NCBI GenBank assembly: GCA_964345775.1
Contig: CAYFSO010000010.1
Span: 1 to 49,368, forward strand
Origin: M55B154 sp964345775
Lineage (GTDB): Bacteria; Spirochaetota; UBA4802; UB4802
DNA length: 49,368 bases
Direction: 5' to 3'
A program made the translations under genes and the position numbers. The notes under the pieces are model-generated. The model made no database searches and was not told where the DNA came from. It saw nothing but the letters and a program-made list of their open reading frames with translations. Positions 42,478 through 49,368 of the stretch are shown here, one piece after another; the stretch's first letter is position 1, and each line of letters starts with the position of its first letter.

Positions 42478-43683
42478 GTGAGTAAAATTAAAACAAACCA
42501 TGTGTTTACATCGGAATCTGTAAGCGAGGGTCATCCTGACAAGCTCTGTGACCAGATCTCTGATGCGGTGGTTGACGCCTGTATACAGGGCGACCCGCAC
42601 AGCCGTGTGGCCTGCGAGACAGCGGTTACCACAAACTTCGTCATGAATTTCGGTGAAATAACATCGAAAGTATGGGACAGTATCGATGCAGAAAAGCTTG
42701 TACGGGACGTTTGCCGTGAGATCGGGTACAATTCTCCAGAGCTGGAGTTTTGCAATAGTACCTTCGAATACGAGTGCAAGATACATGGCCAGTCACCTGA
42801 TATATCACAGGGGGTGACCGAGGGTGAAGGACTTTTTACCGAGCAGGGCGCCGGTGACCAGGGCATGATGTTCGGCTATGCCAGTAATGCCACGCCGGCA
42901 CTGATGCCCGCTCCAATATATTACAGTCACAGGCTGTTGGACGTTTTACAGGAATTGCGGAAAGACGGCAAAATACCCTACCTGCGGCCCGATTCAAAAT
43001 CACAGGTTTCCGTGCGGCATGTAGATGGAATGCCGACAGAGATAACCAACGTGGTTATTTCCCATCAGACGGATGACGTGCCGCTGGAAACCATTCGCAA
43101 GGATCTTGTCGAAGTGACAAATGATGTACTGGGGCCAACTGACCTGCTGACAGAAAATACTCAGTATTACATTAACCCCACCGGTAAATTTGTCATAGGC
43201 GGACCACATGGTGATGCCGGACTCACCGGTAGAAAGATCATTGTGGATACTTACGGCGGGGTAGGCTGTCACGGTGGTGGTGCCTTTTCAGGTAAGGACC
43301 CCAGTAAGGTTGACAGGTCTGCTGCCTACTACGCGCGGTACGTTGCCAAGAATATCGTTGCAGCCGGCCTGGCAGACAGGTGCGAGATCCAGATCGCCTA
43401 TGCCATTGGCATTGCCTACCCGTTAAGCGTGAACGTTGATACCTTCGGTACAGGAAAGGTGGAAGAAAGTGAACTTCAGAAAATCCTTGAATCCGGAGAG
43501 ATATTCGATTTCAGGCCATCTTCCCTCATCAGGGAACTTGGATTATTGAACCCGCTGGGATGGTCATACCAGAAAACAGCTGCGTATGGTCACTTCGGAC
43601 GGGACATGTTCCCCTGGGAAAAAACTGACAAGGTGGATATCCTGAAAGAAGCGACGAGGACAAAGGAAGGTATAACAGTATGA
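42478..43683 (+). CDS. metK: S-adenosylmethionine synthetase
   Basis: The 401-residue product starts at GTG 42478, seven bases after AGGAGGA; a TTG at 42472 is too close to that site. Motifs are VSEGHPDKLCDQISDAVVDA (ATP and methionine site), GAGDQGMMFGYA and GGAFSGKDPSKVDRSAAY. It makes SAM from methionine and ATP for the betaine methyltransferases two genes downstream. Its stop overlaps the adenosine kinase start as ATGA. It is the first gene of the rightward methyl-cycle operon. Confidence 0.97.
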   Translation: MSKIKTNHVFTSESVSEGHPDKLCDQISDAVVDACIQGDPHSRVACETAVTTNFVMNFGEITSKVWDSIDAEKLVRDVCREIGYNSPELEFCNSTFEYECKIHGQSPDISQGVTEGEGLFTEQGAGDQGMMFGYASNATPALMPAPIYYSHRLLDVLQELRKDGKIPYLRPDSKSQVSVRHVDGMPTEITNVVISHQTDDVPLETIRKDLVEVTNDVLGPTDLLTENTQYYINPTGKFVIGGPHGDAGLTGRKIIVDTYGGVGCHGGGAFSGKDPSKVDRSAAYYARYVAKNIVAAGLADRCEIQIAYAIGIAYPLSVNVDTFGTGKVEESELQKILESGEIFDFRPSSLIRELGLLNPLGWSYQKTAAYGHFGRDMFPWEKTDKVDILKEATRTKEGITV

Positions 43684-44690
43684 AAAAGGAGATGAAACTC
43701 GATATTATTGGTGTGGGATCACCAATTGTCGACATGCTTGTCCAGGTTGAAGACGAAGTGATAGAGATCATAGGTGGACAGAAAGGCGGCATGGAACTGG
43801 TTGACGTTGCCATCATGGAGAAACTGATGAGCCATGTGGGCAGCAACTACAACCAGGCCCCCGGCGGTTCTGCTGCCAATACCATCTTTGCCATCACCAG
43901 GCTGGGTTCAAGCAGTTCATTCCTGGGAAAACTGGGAAGTGACATGTACGGTGAATTCTACCGTGATGCATTTAACAAAATAGGATGTGACGGAACCAGG
44001 TTTAAGTATTGCGCGTCCAACCCGACCGCACGCTGTTTGAGCCTCATCACCTCTGACTCGGAGCGTACCATGCGCACAAGCCTTGGCGCTGCAGCCGGCC
44101 TGTTGCCGGACGAGATCAGCGAAGATGATTTTCATGGCAGCAGGCATGTCCATATTGAGGGTTATCTTCTTTTTAACCGGGAACTCCTGGTGAAAATCCT
44201 GCAATCAGCAAAATCCAGGGAATGTACCATCAGCCTGGATCTTGGATCATTCGAGGTGGTTAAAGCGGCAGAGGACATTCTCCCTGGTTTACTGGAGAGC
44301 TACGTTGACATAATCTTTGCCAACGAGGACGAGGCAGAAGCCTATACCGGTACTGCTGATCCCGAGGCGGCTCTTGAGATATTGTCCAGGGTCTGTGAAA
44401 TAGCAGTGGTCAAGCTTGGGAAAGATGGCGCTCTTTTAAAGAGAGGTGACGAGGTACATCATGTGCCCGCCATCAAGGTTGACAATGCCGTGGATACTAC
44501 CGGCGCAGGAGATTACTGGGCCGCGGGATTCCTGTTCGGATATTTCCGCGGTTATCCGCTGGATGTGAGTGCTGAAATTGGTGTCATTCTCGGGGCCGAG
44601 GTGGTGCAGCACGTGGGAGCCGGGTTACCGGAAGAATCCTGGGAGAGAGTTCTCGGGGAGATCAAAAAAATAGAAAAGAAGTACGTATAA
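43680..44690 (+). CDS. Adenosine kinase (PfkB/ribokinase family)
   Basis: The 336-residue product has the PfkB signatures PGGSAANTIFAITRLG (about residues 61-76) and VDTTGAGDYWAAGFLFG (about 278-294) with the catalytic Asp in GAGD. The N-terminus GVGSPIVDMLVQV is typical of adenosine kinase and related sugar kinases. Coupling to metK and the presence of SAH hydrolase make adenosine the likely substrate: AMP formation pulls the SAH hydrolase reaction forward. Another PfkB sugar kinase activity cannot be excluded by sequence alone. Confidence 0.88.
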   Translation: MKKEMKLDIIGVGSPIVDMLVQVEDEVIEIIGGQKGGMELVDVAIMEKLMSHVGSNYNQAPGGSAANTIFAITRLGSSSSFLGKLGSDMYGEFYRDAFNKIGCDGTRFKYCASNPTARCLSLITSDSERTMRTSLGAAAGLLPDEISEDDFHGSRHVHIEGYLLFNRELLVKILQSAKSRECTISLDLGSFEVVKAAEDILPGLLESYVDIIFANEDEAEAYTGTADPEAALEILSRVCEIAVVKLGKDGALLKRGDEVHHVPAIKVDNAVDTTGAGDYWAAGFLFGYFRGYPLDVSAEIGVILGAEVVQHVGAGLPEESWERVLGEIKKIEKKYV

Positions 44691-44765
44691 TACGACAATG
44701 ATGTCGCGGGAACACACCGTGGATCATGTAATTAATAAATAGAATTCATATAGGAGGTATAAAAG

Positions 44766-45590
44766 ATGTGCGCTGCAGTTAAACAAAAATTTGGGGACGA
44801 TCCTGTCGAAATGCGGGATACCGATCATTATGTACACGAATACGTGGAAACTTTTGTGGACAAGTGGGACGAGCTGATTGACTGGGATAGCCGGGCACAA
44901 AACGAAGGAACCTTTTTTATTGATATACTCAAAAAAAAGGGTGCCAAACATGTTTTGGATGTCGCGACTGGAACAGGGTTTCATTCAGCGAGGCTTTTAA
45001 ACGCCGGTTTTGAAGTCGTGAGTGCCGACGGTAGTGCTGATATGCTGATGAAAGCCTTTGAGAACGGGTGTAAACACGGGTATATAATGAGAACCGTTAA
45101 GGCGGACTGGAGATGGCTGAACCGTGATGTACACGGGGAATACGATGCCATTATTTGCCTTGGAAATTCTTTCACGCACCTGTTTAATGAACGTGACCGT
45201 AGAAAAGCCCTGGCGGAGTTCTATGCCATGTTAAAACATGATGGCATCCTGATTATCGATCAGCGGAATTATGATTCCATACTGGACCACGGGTTCAGCA
45301 GTAAACATAAGTACTACTATTGCGGTGAAAACGTGGTTGCAGAACCGGCACACATGGATGAAGGACTTGCAAGGTTCAGATACGAATTTCCTGATAAGTC
45401 GGTTTTTCACCTGAACATGTTTCCTTTAAGAAAGAGCTATACCCGAAGACTATTGCGTGAAGTTGGTTTCCAGAGAATAGAAACGTACGGTGATTTTCAG
45501 GAAACATACAGGGATGAAGAACCCGACTTCTTTATACATGTGGCCGAGAAAAAATATGTTGAAGACTACGAGGAGGAGCACAATGAGTAA
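44766..45590 (+). CDS. Glycine/sarcosine N-methyltransferase
   Basis: The 274-residue product matches the halophile glycine-sarcosine methyltransferases from its N-terminus (KFGDDPVEMRDTDHYVHEYV then DKWDELIDWDSRA), with the SAM site HVLDVATGTGFHSARLL (about residues 61-77) and a Tyr/Arg-rich region near 180-200. It methylates glycine to sarcosine and sarcosine to dimethylglycine. AGGAGG lies eight bases before the ATG. The next gene, which completes betaine synthesis, overlaps its end by eight bases. Confidence 0.94.
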   Translation: MCAAVKQKFGDDPVEMRDTDHYVHEYVETFVDKWDELIDWDSRAQNEGTFFIDILKKKGAKHVLDVATGTGFHSARLLNAGFEVVSADGSADMLMKAFENGCKHGYIMRTVKADWRWLNRDVHGEYDAIICLGNSFTHLFNERDRRKALAEFYAMLKHDGILIIDQRNYDSILDHGFSSKHKYYYCGENVVAEPAHMDEGLARFRYEFPDKSVFHLNMFPLRKSYTRRLLREVGFQRIETYGDFQETYRDEEPDFFIHVAEKKYVEDYEEEHNE

Positions 45591-46416
45591 CGCATATTCA
45601 GATGTTGTGAATATCGCGCGGGACTACTATAACAGTGACGATGCCGATAACTTCTATTTTACCATATGGGGTGGCGAGGATATTCATATTGGGATGTACA
45701 ATTCTGATAAAGAACCGATTTTCGACGCCAGCCGAAGAACGGTGCAGCAGATGGCTTCCCGGCTTAAGAATCTTTCAGCTGATGCAAGGGTGCTTGATAT
45801 TGGTGCCGGATACGGCGGATCAGCACGTTTCCTGGCAAAGAACTACGGTTGTCACGTGGTGGCACTCAATCTCAGCGAGGTTGAGAACCAGCGGGATCGA
45901 CATATGAACGAGGAGCAGGGCCTGGATCATCTCATAGACGTTGTGGATGGTGATTTTGAGAACCTGCCATATCCTGATAATTCCTTTGATATTGTCTGGT
46001 CACAGGATGCCATATTACACAGTGGGAACCGTGCCAGGGTGATGGAAGAAGTGTGCAGGGTGCTGAAGCCAGGTGGCGAGTTTGTTTTTACCGATCCCAT
46101 GCAGGCAGATGATTGTCCGGATGGTGTTTTACAGCCCATTCTCGAGAGAATTCACCTTGATACTCTTGGATCTCCCGCTTTTTACCGGAGTATGGCACAA
46201 AAGCTGGATATGACAGAAATGGGATTTGATGATAATTCCCATCAGCTTCCCGCACACTATGGAAGAGTGCTCAAGGAAACAGAAGCACGCGAAGATGAAC
46301 TTGGTAAAGTGGTAAGCCAGGAATACATTGAACGGATGAAAAAAGGTCTTCGTCACTGGGTTGACGGTGGAAATAACGACTACCTTGTGTGGGGAATCTT
46401 TCATTTTCAGAAATAG
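45583..46416 (+). CDS. Sarcosine/dimethylglycine N-methyltransferase
   Basis: The 277-residue product starts at ATG 45583 with GAGGAGG upstream; the frame is open to 45490 within the previous gene, but that part is not used. It has the family N-terminus (VNIARDYYNSDDADNFYFTI), the SAM site VLDIGAGYGGSARFLAK (about residues 68-84) and QDAILHSGNRARVMEEVCRV. It methylates sarcosine and dimethylglycine, ending in glycine betaine. The two methyltransferases are thus translationally coupled. A hairpin terminator follows. Confidence 0.94.
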   Translation: MSNAYSDVVNIARDYYNSDDADNFYFTIWGGEDIHIGMYNSDKEPIFDASRRTVQQMASRLKNLSADARVLDIGAGYGGSARFLAKNYGCHVVALNLSEVENQRDRHMNEEQGLDHLIDVVDGDFENLPYPDNSFDIVWSQDAILHSGNRARVMEEVCRVLKPGGEFVFTDPMQADDCPDGVLQPILERIHLDTLGSPAFYRSMAQKLDMTEMGFDDNSHQLPAHYGRVLKETEAREDELGKVVSQEYIERMKKGLRHWVDGGNNDYLVWGIFHFQK

Positions 46417-46434
46417 ACATCTCTACAGGGATGA

Positions 46435-46488
46435 ACCGCCCCCCATCGTAAATGAACAATGCAGGGGCGGTATCTCCTGCTTTTTTTT
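46435..46488 (+). terminator. Terminator after the betaine methyltransferase genes
   Basis: ACCGCCCC (46435-46442) pairs with GGGGCGGT (46464-46471). An alternative, more terminator-like hairpin GCAGGG (46461-46466) with TCCTGC (46475-46480) is followed directly by T8 (46481-46488). The two stems are mutually exclusive, which could allow regulated read-through to metF. Confidence 0.75.
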
Positions 46489-46564
46489 AAAAATCCCTGA
46501 CAACTTTTCATGGCACTTGGTATTTTTATTATTAAACTGACACTTGTACGTACAGGAATGTTTT

Positions 46565-47461
46565 ATGAGAGCAATACGAAATATTTTTACTGAAAAGACA
46601 AAAACCTATTCTTTTGAATTTTTCACGCCGAAAACCTCCCCGGGGTTCGAAAGGCTTTTTGAAAATGCCCGGGAGATATACAACACTCTCACCCCCGATT
46701 TCTTTTCGGTTACCTATGGTGCCGGTGGAAGTACCAGGGAGGGCACCATGTACCTTGTGGATACACTACAGCAGCAACTTTCAATCCCCGTCATGCATCA
46801 TCTTACCTGTATTAATCACAGCAAGCAGGAACTGGCTGCCATACTGGATGAACTGTATGAAAAAAATATTGCAAACGTGCTTGCCCTTCGTGGAGATCCA
46901 CCTGCTGGTGAATCCACCTGGGAACCTCATCCAGACGGGTTTGAGTATTCATCCCAGTTGTGCCGTTTCATCCGGTCTAAGTGGGAAGATCTGTCGGTTG
47001 GTGTGGCCGGTTTCCCGGAGGGACACCCTGAAAGTCCCGACCTTGAAACAGATGTTATTAACCTTAAAAAGAAGATAGACGCCGGGGGAGAGTTTGTCAT
47101 CACCCAGTTCTTTTTTACCATAGAGGATTATTTCAGGTATCGTGAGCTGGCAGATAAGCATGGTATACATGCAAGAATTATCCCGGGAGTGCTTCCCATA
47201 ACCAATTACCATAATCTTTTACGCTTTACAGATGTATGCAAGGCGAACGTGCCGGATTATATTCATCGCACATTCGGTCCCATAGAAGATGATCCAGAGG
47301 CCACCTTTCATGCCGGCGTAGAGGCTGCATCAAGGCTGTGTACCGATTTGCTGGACGCGGGTGCACCGGGTCTTCATTTCTATACCGTGAACAGGGCCCG
47401 ATCGGTGGTGGAGATATGTAAAAATGTCGGGTGCGCCCAAATGAAAGTGAGTAACGTGTAA
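46565..47461 (+). CDS. metF: 5,10-methylenetetrahydrofolate reductase
   Basis: The 298-residue product begins MRAIRNIFTEKTKTYSFEFF at ATG 46565 (AGGA upstream). It has the family motifs SFEFFTPKTSPGFERLF with the catalytic Glu, FFSVTYGAGGSTREGT, NVLALRGDPP and GAEFVITQFFF-like GGEFVITQFFFTIEDYF. It makes 5-methyltetrahydrofolate for remethylation of homocysteine to methionine. The methionine synthase itself is not in this window. It follows the betaine genes after a terminator, so it may have its own promoter. Confidence 0.95.
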   Translation: MRAIRNIFTEKTKTYSFEFFTPKTSPGFERLFENAREIYNTLTPDFFSVTYGAGGSTREGTMYLVDTLQQQLSIPVMHHLTCINHSKQELAAILDELYEKNIANVLALRGDPPAGESTWEPHPDGFEYSSQLCRFIRSKWEDLSVGVAGFPEGHPESPDLETDVINLKKKIDAGGEFVITQFFFTIEDYFRYRELADKHGIHARIIPGVLPITNYHNLLRFTDVCKANVPDYIHRTFGPIEDDPEATFHAGVEAASRLCTDLLDAGAPGLHFYTVNRARSVVEICKNVGCAQMKVSNV

Positions 47462-47470
47462 GGGGTTGTC

Positions 47471-48187
47471 TTAGTCGTTTTCTTCTTCAAGCATGCTGTT
47501 CAATTCACGCTTCTCTTTTACGTAATGGTACCCGTAATACGCTGCGGCCCCCACGCCTGCCGCGGCCGAGGTAAATGCCACCGCGGCCACCACCGTGCTG
47601 ATGGCGCCGAAATGCAGCACCTGGTAGAAGAGAAAGCCTATCCCCGCCGACCCGGCGGCGCTGCCGGTGAAGAAGAGCGAATTGTAGCCATTGGTGACCC
47701 GGTTCTGCCGTTCCAGGAACAGGTAGCCGATGAGCTTTTCCGGGGGCAGGCTGTCAACACGGCTTGTCTCGCCTGGCTTAATGGTAAATTCTCCGTACAG
47801 GGGATAGTCGTGATAGTAATAGCGTCGCAGTCGAATGGGTTTCCCGCCCTGCAGCATCCCTACGGAATAACTGTACTCTCCCGGTTCCAGGGTAACCGGT
47901 AGCGTGAGTACGTAGAACTGTCCCCTGAAGGTCTGCGGGGTGAGCCTGAATTCTTCCGCGTATTCATGCCGGTCGATGCTTTGTATGATGAGCCTGAAGG
48001 TTATGTTCCTGCGGTCCATGTTGTATATGTCCTGCCATATGAAATACGGCTTGCCCGTGGTGATGGCTTCACGCGGATACTGCAGGGTACCCGCGGCGGA
48101 TGTTTCTGCAACGGCCGTGCCGGCAGGGGCCATGACCCCGGTTACCAGTACGCATGCCAGGATGATTATAGTGACTGTTTTTCTCAT
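47471..48187 (-). CDS. Exported protein with C-terminal hydrophobic segments, unknown function
   Basis: The product has about 238 residues from ATG 48187 with a signal peptide (about 1-28). Residues 30-150 are beta-rich (PYFIWQDIYNMDRRNITFRL, LEPGEYSYSVGMLQGGKPIR), like an Ig-type or carbohydrate-binding fold. A Gly/Ala-rich hydrophobic part with two likely spans follows (about 170-225) and ends in a charged tail. No family is recognised. It is convergent with metF, nine bases apart. Confidence 0.6.
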   Translation of the reverse strand: MRKTVTIIILACVLVTGVMAPAGTAVAETSAAGTLQYPREAITTGKPYFIWQDIYNMDRRNITFRLIIQSIDRHEYAEEFRLTPQTFRGQFYVLTLPVTLEPGEYSYSVGMLQGGKPIRLRRYYYHDYPLYGEFTIKPGETSRVDSLPPEKLIGYLFLERQNRVTNGYNSLFFTGSAAGSAGIGFLFYQVLHFGAISTVVAAVAFTSAAAGVGAAAYYGYHYVKEKRELNSMLEEEND

Positions 48188-48273
48188 TAATGATGTCGCT
48201 CCGTTAAGGGAATAGTGGTATCTCTTCATACTACGGATGATTTTTCAAACAGTTTTTTTATCAGGGATTGTCG

Positions 48274-48302
48274 GGGCGATTTATGAATCGCCCGTGCGGG
48301 CG
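48274..48302. repeat. Double palindromic repeat unit
   Basis: GGGCGATT-TATG-AATCGCCC (48274-48293) is a perfect 8-bp hairpin, directly followed and overlapped by CGCCCG-TG-CGGGCG (48289-48302). It lies at the 3' end of the DUF1554 lipoprotein gene. From memory it resembles the widespread intergenic GGGGCGATTCATGAATCGCC repeat type seen in many environmental genomes. Confidence 0.7.
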
Positions 48303-48306
48303 TGGT

Positions 48307-48906
48307 TCAATAGCCAACGCAAAGCAGTGTATAGTTCATGTCACATGGATGCGGAGTGGAATAAACCCATGTACCATCATTTGCTGTTGGATCACCTGTA
48401 TACCCCATATAGACCATACCATCGTTACTTGTCCAGTCCTGGCAATTAGTTGTATCATACTCTCCGCTTTGCGTTGATCCGGTCCAATAACTTGAACTGG
48501 TAAATCCACCTAACGAAGACAGGCTGGCATCCAGGGTGTTATCCCAGAGCCCTGGCCATGAATTTGAAACCTGGCTTGTTGCCTGGGTTGAGTCGACGGC
48601 GGCAACCGCAACATCATGGAATATAGACGGAACCACATCCTTCACGTCCCTGCTGGATGTGCTTAAAAGTGGATAGACCTGTGTAATTTCCAGGAAAGAA
48701 TACGTTGTTTCAATTGCATCAAGACATCTCTGTTGGGGGTCACCATTTGTTGTAAAGGCCCCATCATCCGTAAGTCCATCGGAGAATATATAGATTAGCT
48801 CCGGTTTCTGACCGTATTTCGCAATAGTATACATATCCGCCCTGTCGCAGGTGAGGAAATATATGATAAATGGCAGGCTGAAAAGCAGCAGAAGAATTTT
48901 TTTCAT
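48307..48906 (-). CDS. DUF1554-type lipoprotein
   Basis: The 199-residue product begins MKKILLLLFSLPFIIYFLTC, a lipoprotein signal with Cys20. The C-terminal 90 residues have the DUF1554 pattern: SYWTGSTQSGEYDTTNCQDW, a few loops with YMGYTGDPTANDGTW, and CDMNYTLLCVGY at the end, with conserved Cys and Trp as in an endostatin-like fold. I know this domain chiefly from Leptospira surface lipoproteins. It is probably surface-exposed. A second, related gene lies just upstream. Confidence 0.8.
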   Translation of the reverse strand: MKKILLLLFSLPFIIYFLTCDRADMYTIAKYGQKPELIYIFSDGLTDDGAFTTNGDPQQRCLDAIETTYSFLEITQVYPLLSTSSRDVKDVVPSIFHDVAVAAVDSTQATSQVSNSWPGLWDNTLDASLSSLGGFTSSSYWTGSTQSGEYDTTNCQDWTSNDGMVYMGYTGDPTANDGTWVYSTPHPCDMNYTLLCVGY

Positions 48907-48968
48907 TTATTATAATTTCCCTGGTTAAAAATTATTGAAACATCTAGAATCTGTATATTATTAAATAC

Positions 48969-49368
48969 TCAATACCCCACACAAACCAGCAAGCTCGGTG
49001 TGCCACAACCGGCGGGTGAAATGTCCTCTATCCATGTTGGATTAACGCTGCCATCGCCCTGTGTTCCAGAAGCTGCTGAATCTGACCAGCCATTACAATT
49101 ATTTGTTGATAATATGCCAGAAGCAGTACTTCCTGTCCAATAACCACTAATTCCAATAGTGCTTAAATCACCTGTCGGACCTGTAACCCATAAATCGTTC
49201 CAGGAACTGGACAGTGAAACAGTTAACGATGTTTCATTTATTCCTATAACTTCAACATGGCTGTATATATCCGGTACGATATCGCGAACATCCCTTTCAT
49301 GTGTGCTTAATAGTGGTTCAATTCTTGTAATATCCAGATCTGTGAAATAAGTTTCATATTGGATGTAG
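48969..49368 (-). CDS. DUF1554-type lipoprotein paralogue, 5' end outside the window
   Basis: The visible C-terminal 132 residues run from the window edge to a TGA at 48969. They match the neighbour: IEPLLSTHERDVRDIVPDIY versus LLSTSSRDVKDVVPSIF, GYWTGSTASGILSTNNCNGW, and the end PSLLVCVGY. This is a tandem duplication with clear divergence. The start and the signal peptide cannot be seen. Confidence 0.78.
   Translation of the reverse strand, partial: YIQYETYFTDLDITRIEPLLSTHERDVRDIVPDIYSHVEVIGINETSLTVSLSSSWNDLWVTGPTGDLSTIGISGYWTGSTASGILSTNNCNGWSDSAASGTQGDGSVNPTWIEDISPAGCGTPSLLVCVGY

Noticed and set aside
1..49368. CRISPR arrays, tRNA or rRNA genes, transposases
   Set aside because: No regular spaced repeats, cloverleaf or rRNA signatures, or transposase motifs were noticed on reading; without a search tool a short tRNA could still be missed.

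Overview
The window reads as a draft (probably metagenome-derived) contig of an anaerobic, motile, Gram-negative bacterium, most likely a member of the Spirochaetota. The reasons are a FliG and chemotaxis locus, many small lipoproteins with loose lipoboxes, tandem lipoproteins of the DUF1554 type that I know mainly from Leptospira, and anaerobe-type genes (sulfide-to-homocysteine trio, RnfB, selenoproteins). The phylum is an inference. No rRNA, tRNA, CRISPR array or transposase was seen. A run of exactly 100 N at 28478-28577 is a scaffold join of unknown true size.

Layout. 238-2686 (minus): three-gene set for making homocysteine from aspartate semialdehyde and sulfide. 2881-4227 (plus): a cyclic-nucleotide-binding protein and a radical SAM protein. 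4228-7447 (minus): an operon with a secreted phage-collar-like protein, an outer-membrane protein, a 49-residue lipoprotein, an ECF sigma factor and a membrane protein that may be its partner. 7758-9000: a TetR regulator and a GHKL ATPase-fold protein. 9266-11133 (plus): RnfB coupled to FliG. 11172-13841: an SH3-like lipoprotein, a lytic transglycosylase and a TM1410/GH114-like protein.

14029-26520 (plus) is a full chemotaxis locus: two receptors, CheA, a soluble receptor-like coiled coil, STAS protein, CheY, CheW, CheD, CheR, a second CheD, CheB. CheA carries an inserted pair of 24-residue motifs with the layout of the c-di-GMP receptor MshEN. A TolC-family protein follows. Beyond the N gap (minus strand, 28858-29443) lies a short operon of two genes that each need an in-frame UGA read as selenocysteine: a HesB/IscA-like selenoprotein and a 67-residue single-span membrane selenoprotein I do not recognise. 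Both UGAs are followed at the right distance by a bacterial SECIS-type hairpin with a UGGA loop, and the operon has its own promoter, operator dyad and terminator.

29551-39457 holds Lon, a thioesterase, an outer-membrane barrel, envelope lipoproteins, a SurA-like chaperone and Mfd. A roughly 90-bp imperfect inverted repeat occurs once upstream of lon and once upstream of mfd.

39792-47461 is a complete SAM cycle built around glycine betaine synthesis: S-adenosylhomocysteine hydrolase and an ArsR-methyltransferase regulator (leftward), then MetK, adenosine kinase, glycine/sarcosine methyltransferase, sarcosine/dimethylglycine methyltransferase and MetF (rightward). The divergent control region holds a 34-bp near-perfect palindrome and a structured metK leader. 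Together with the homocysteine trio at the other end, the window shows an organism that makes betaine from glycine with three SAM per molecule and recycles the by-products, which suggests a saline habitat. The right end carries a membrane protein of unknown function and two DUF1554-type lipoproteins, the last cut by the window edge.
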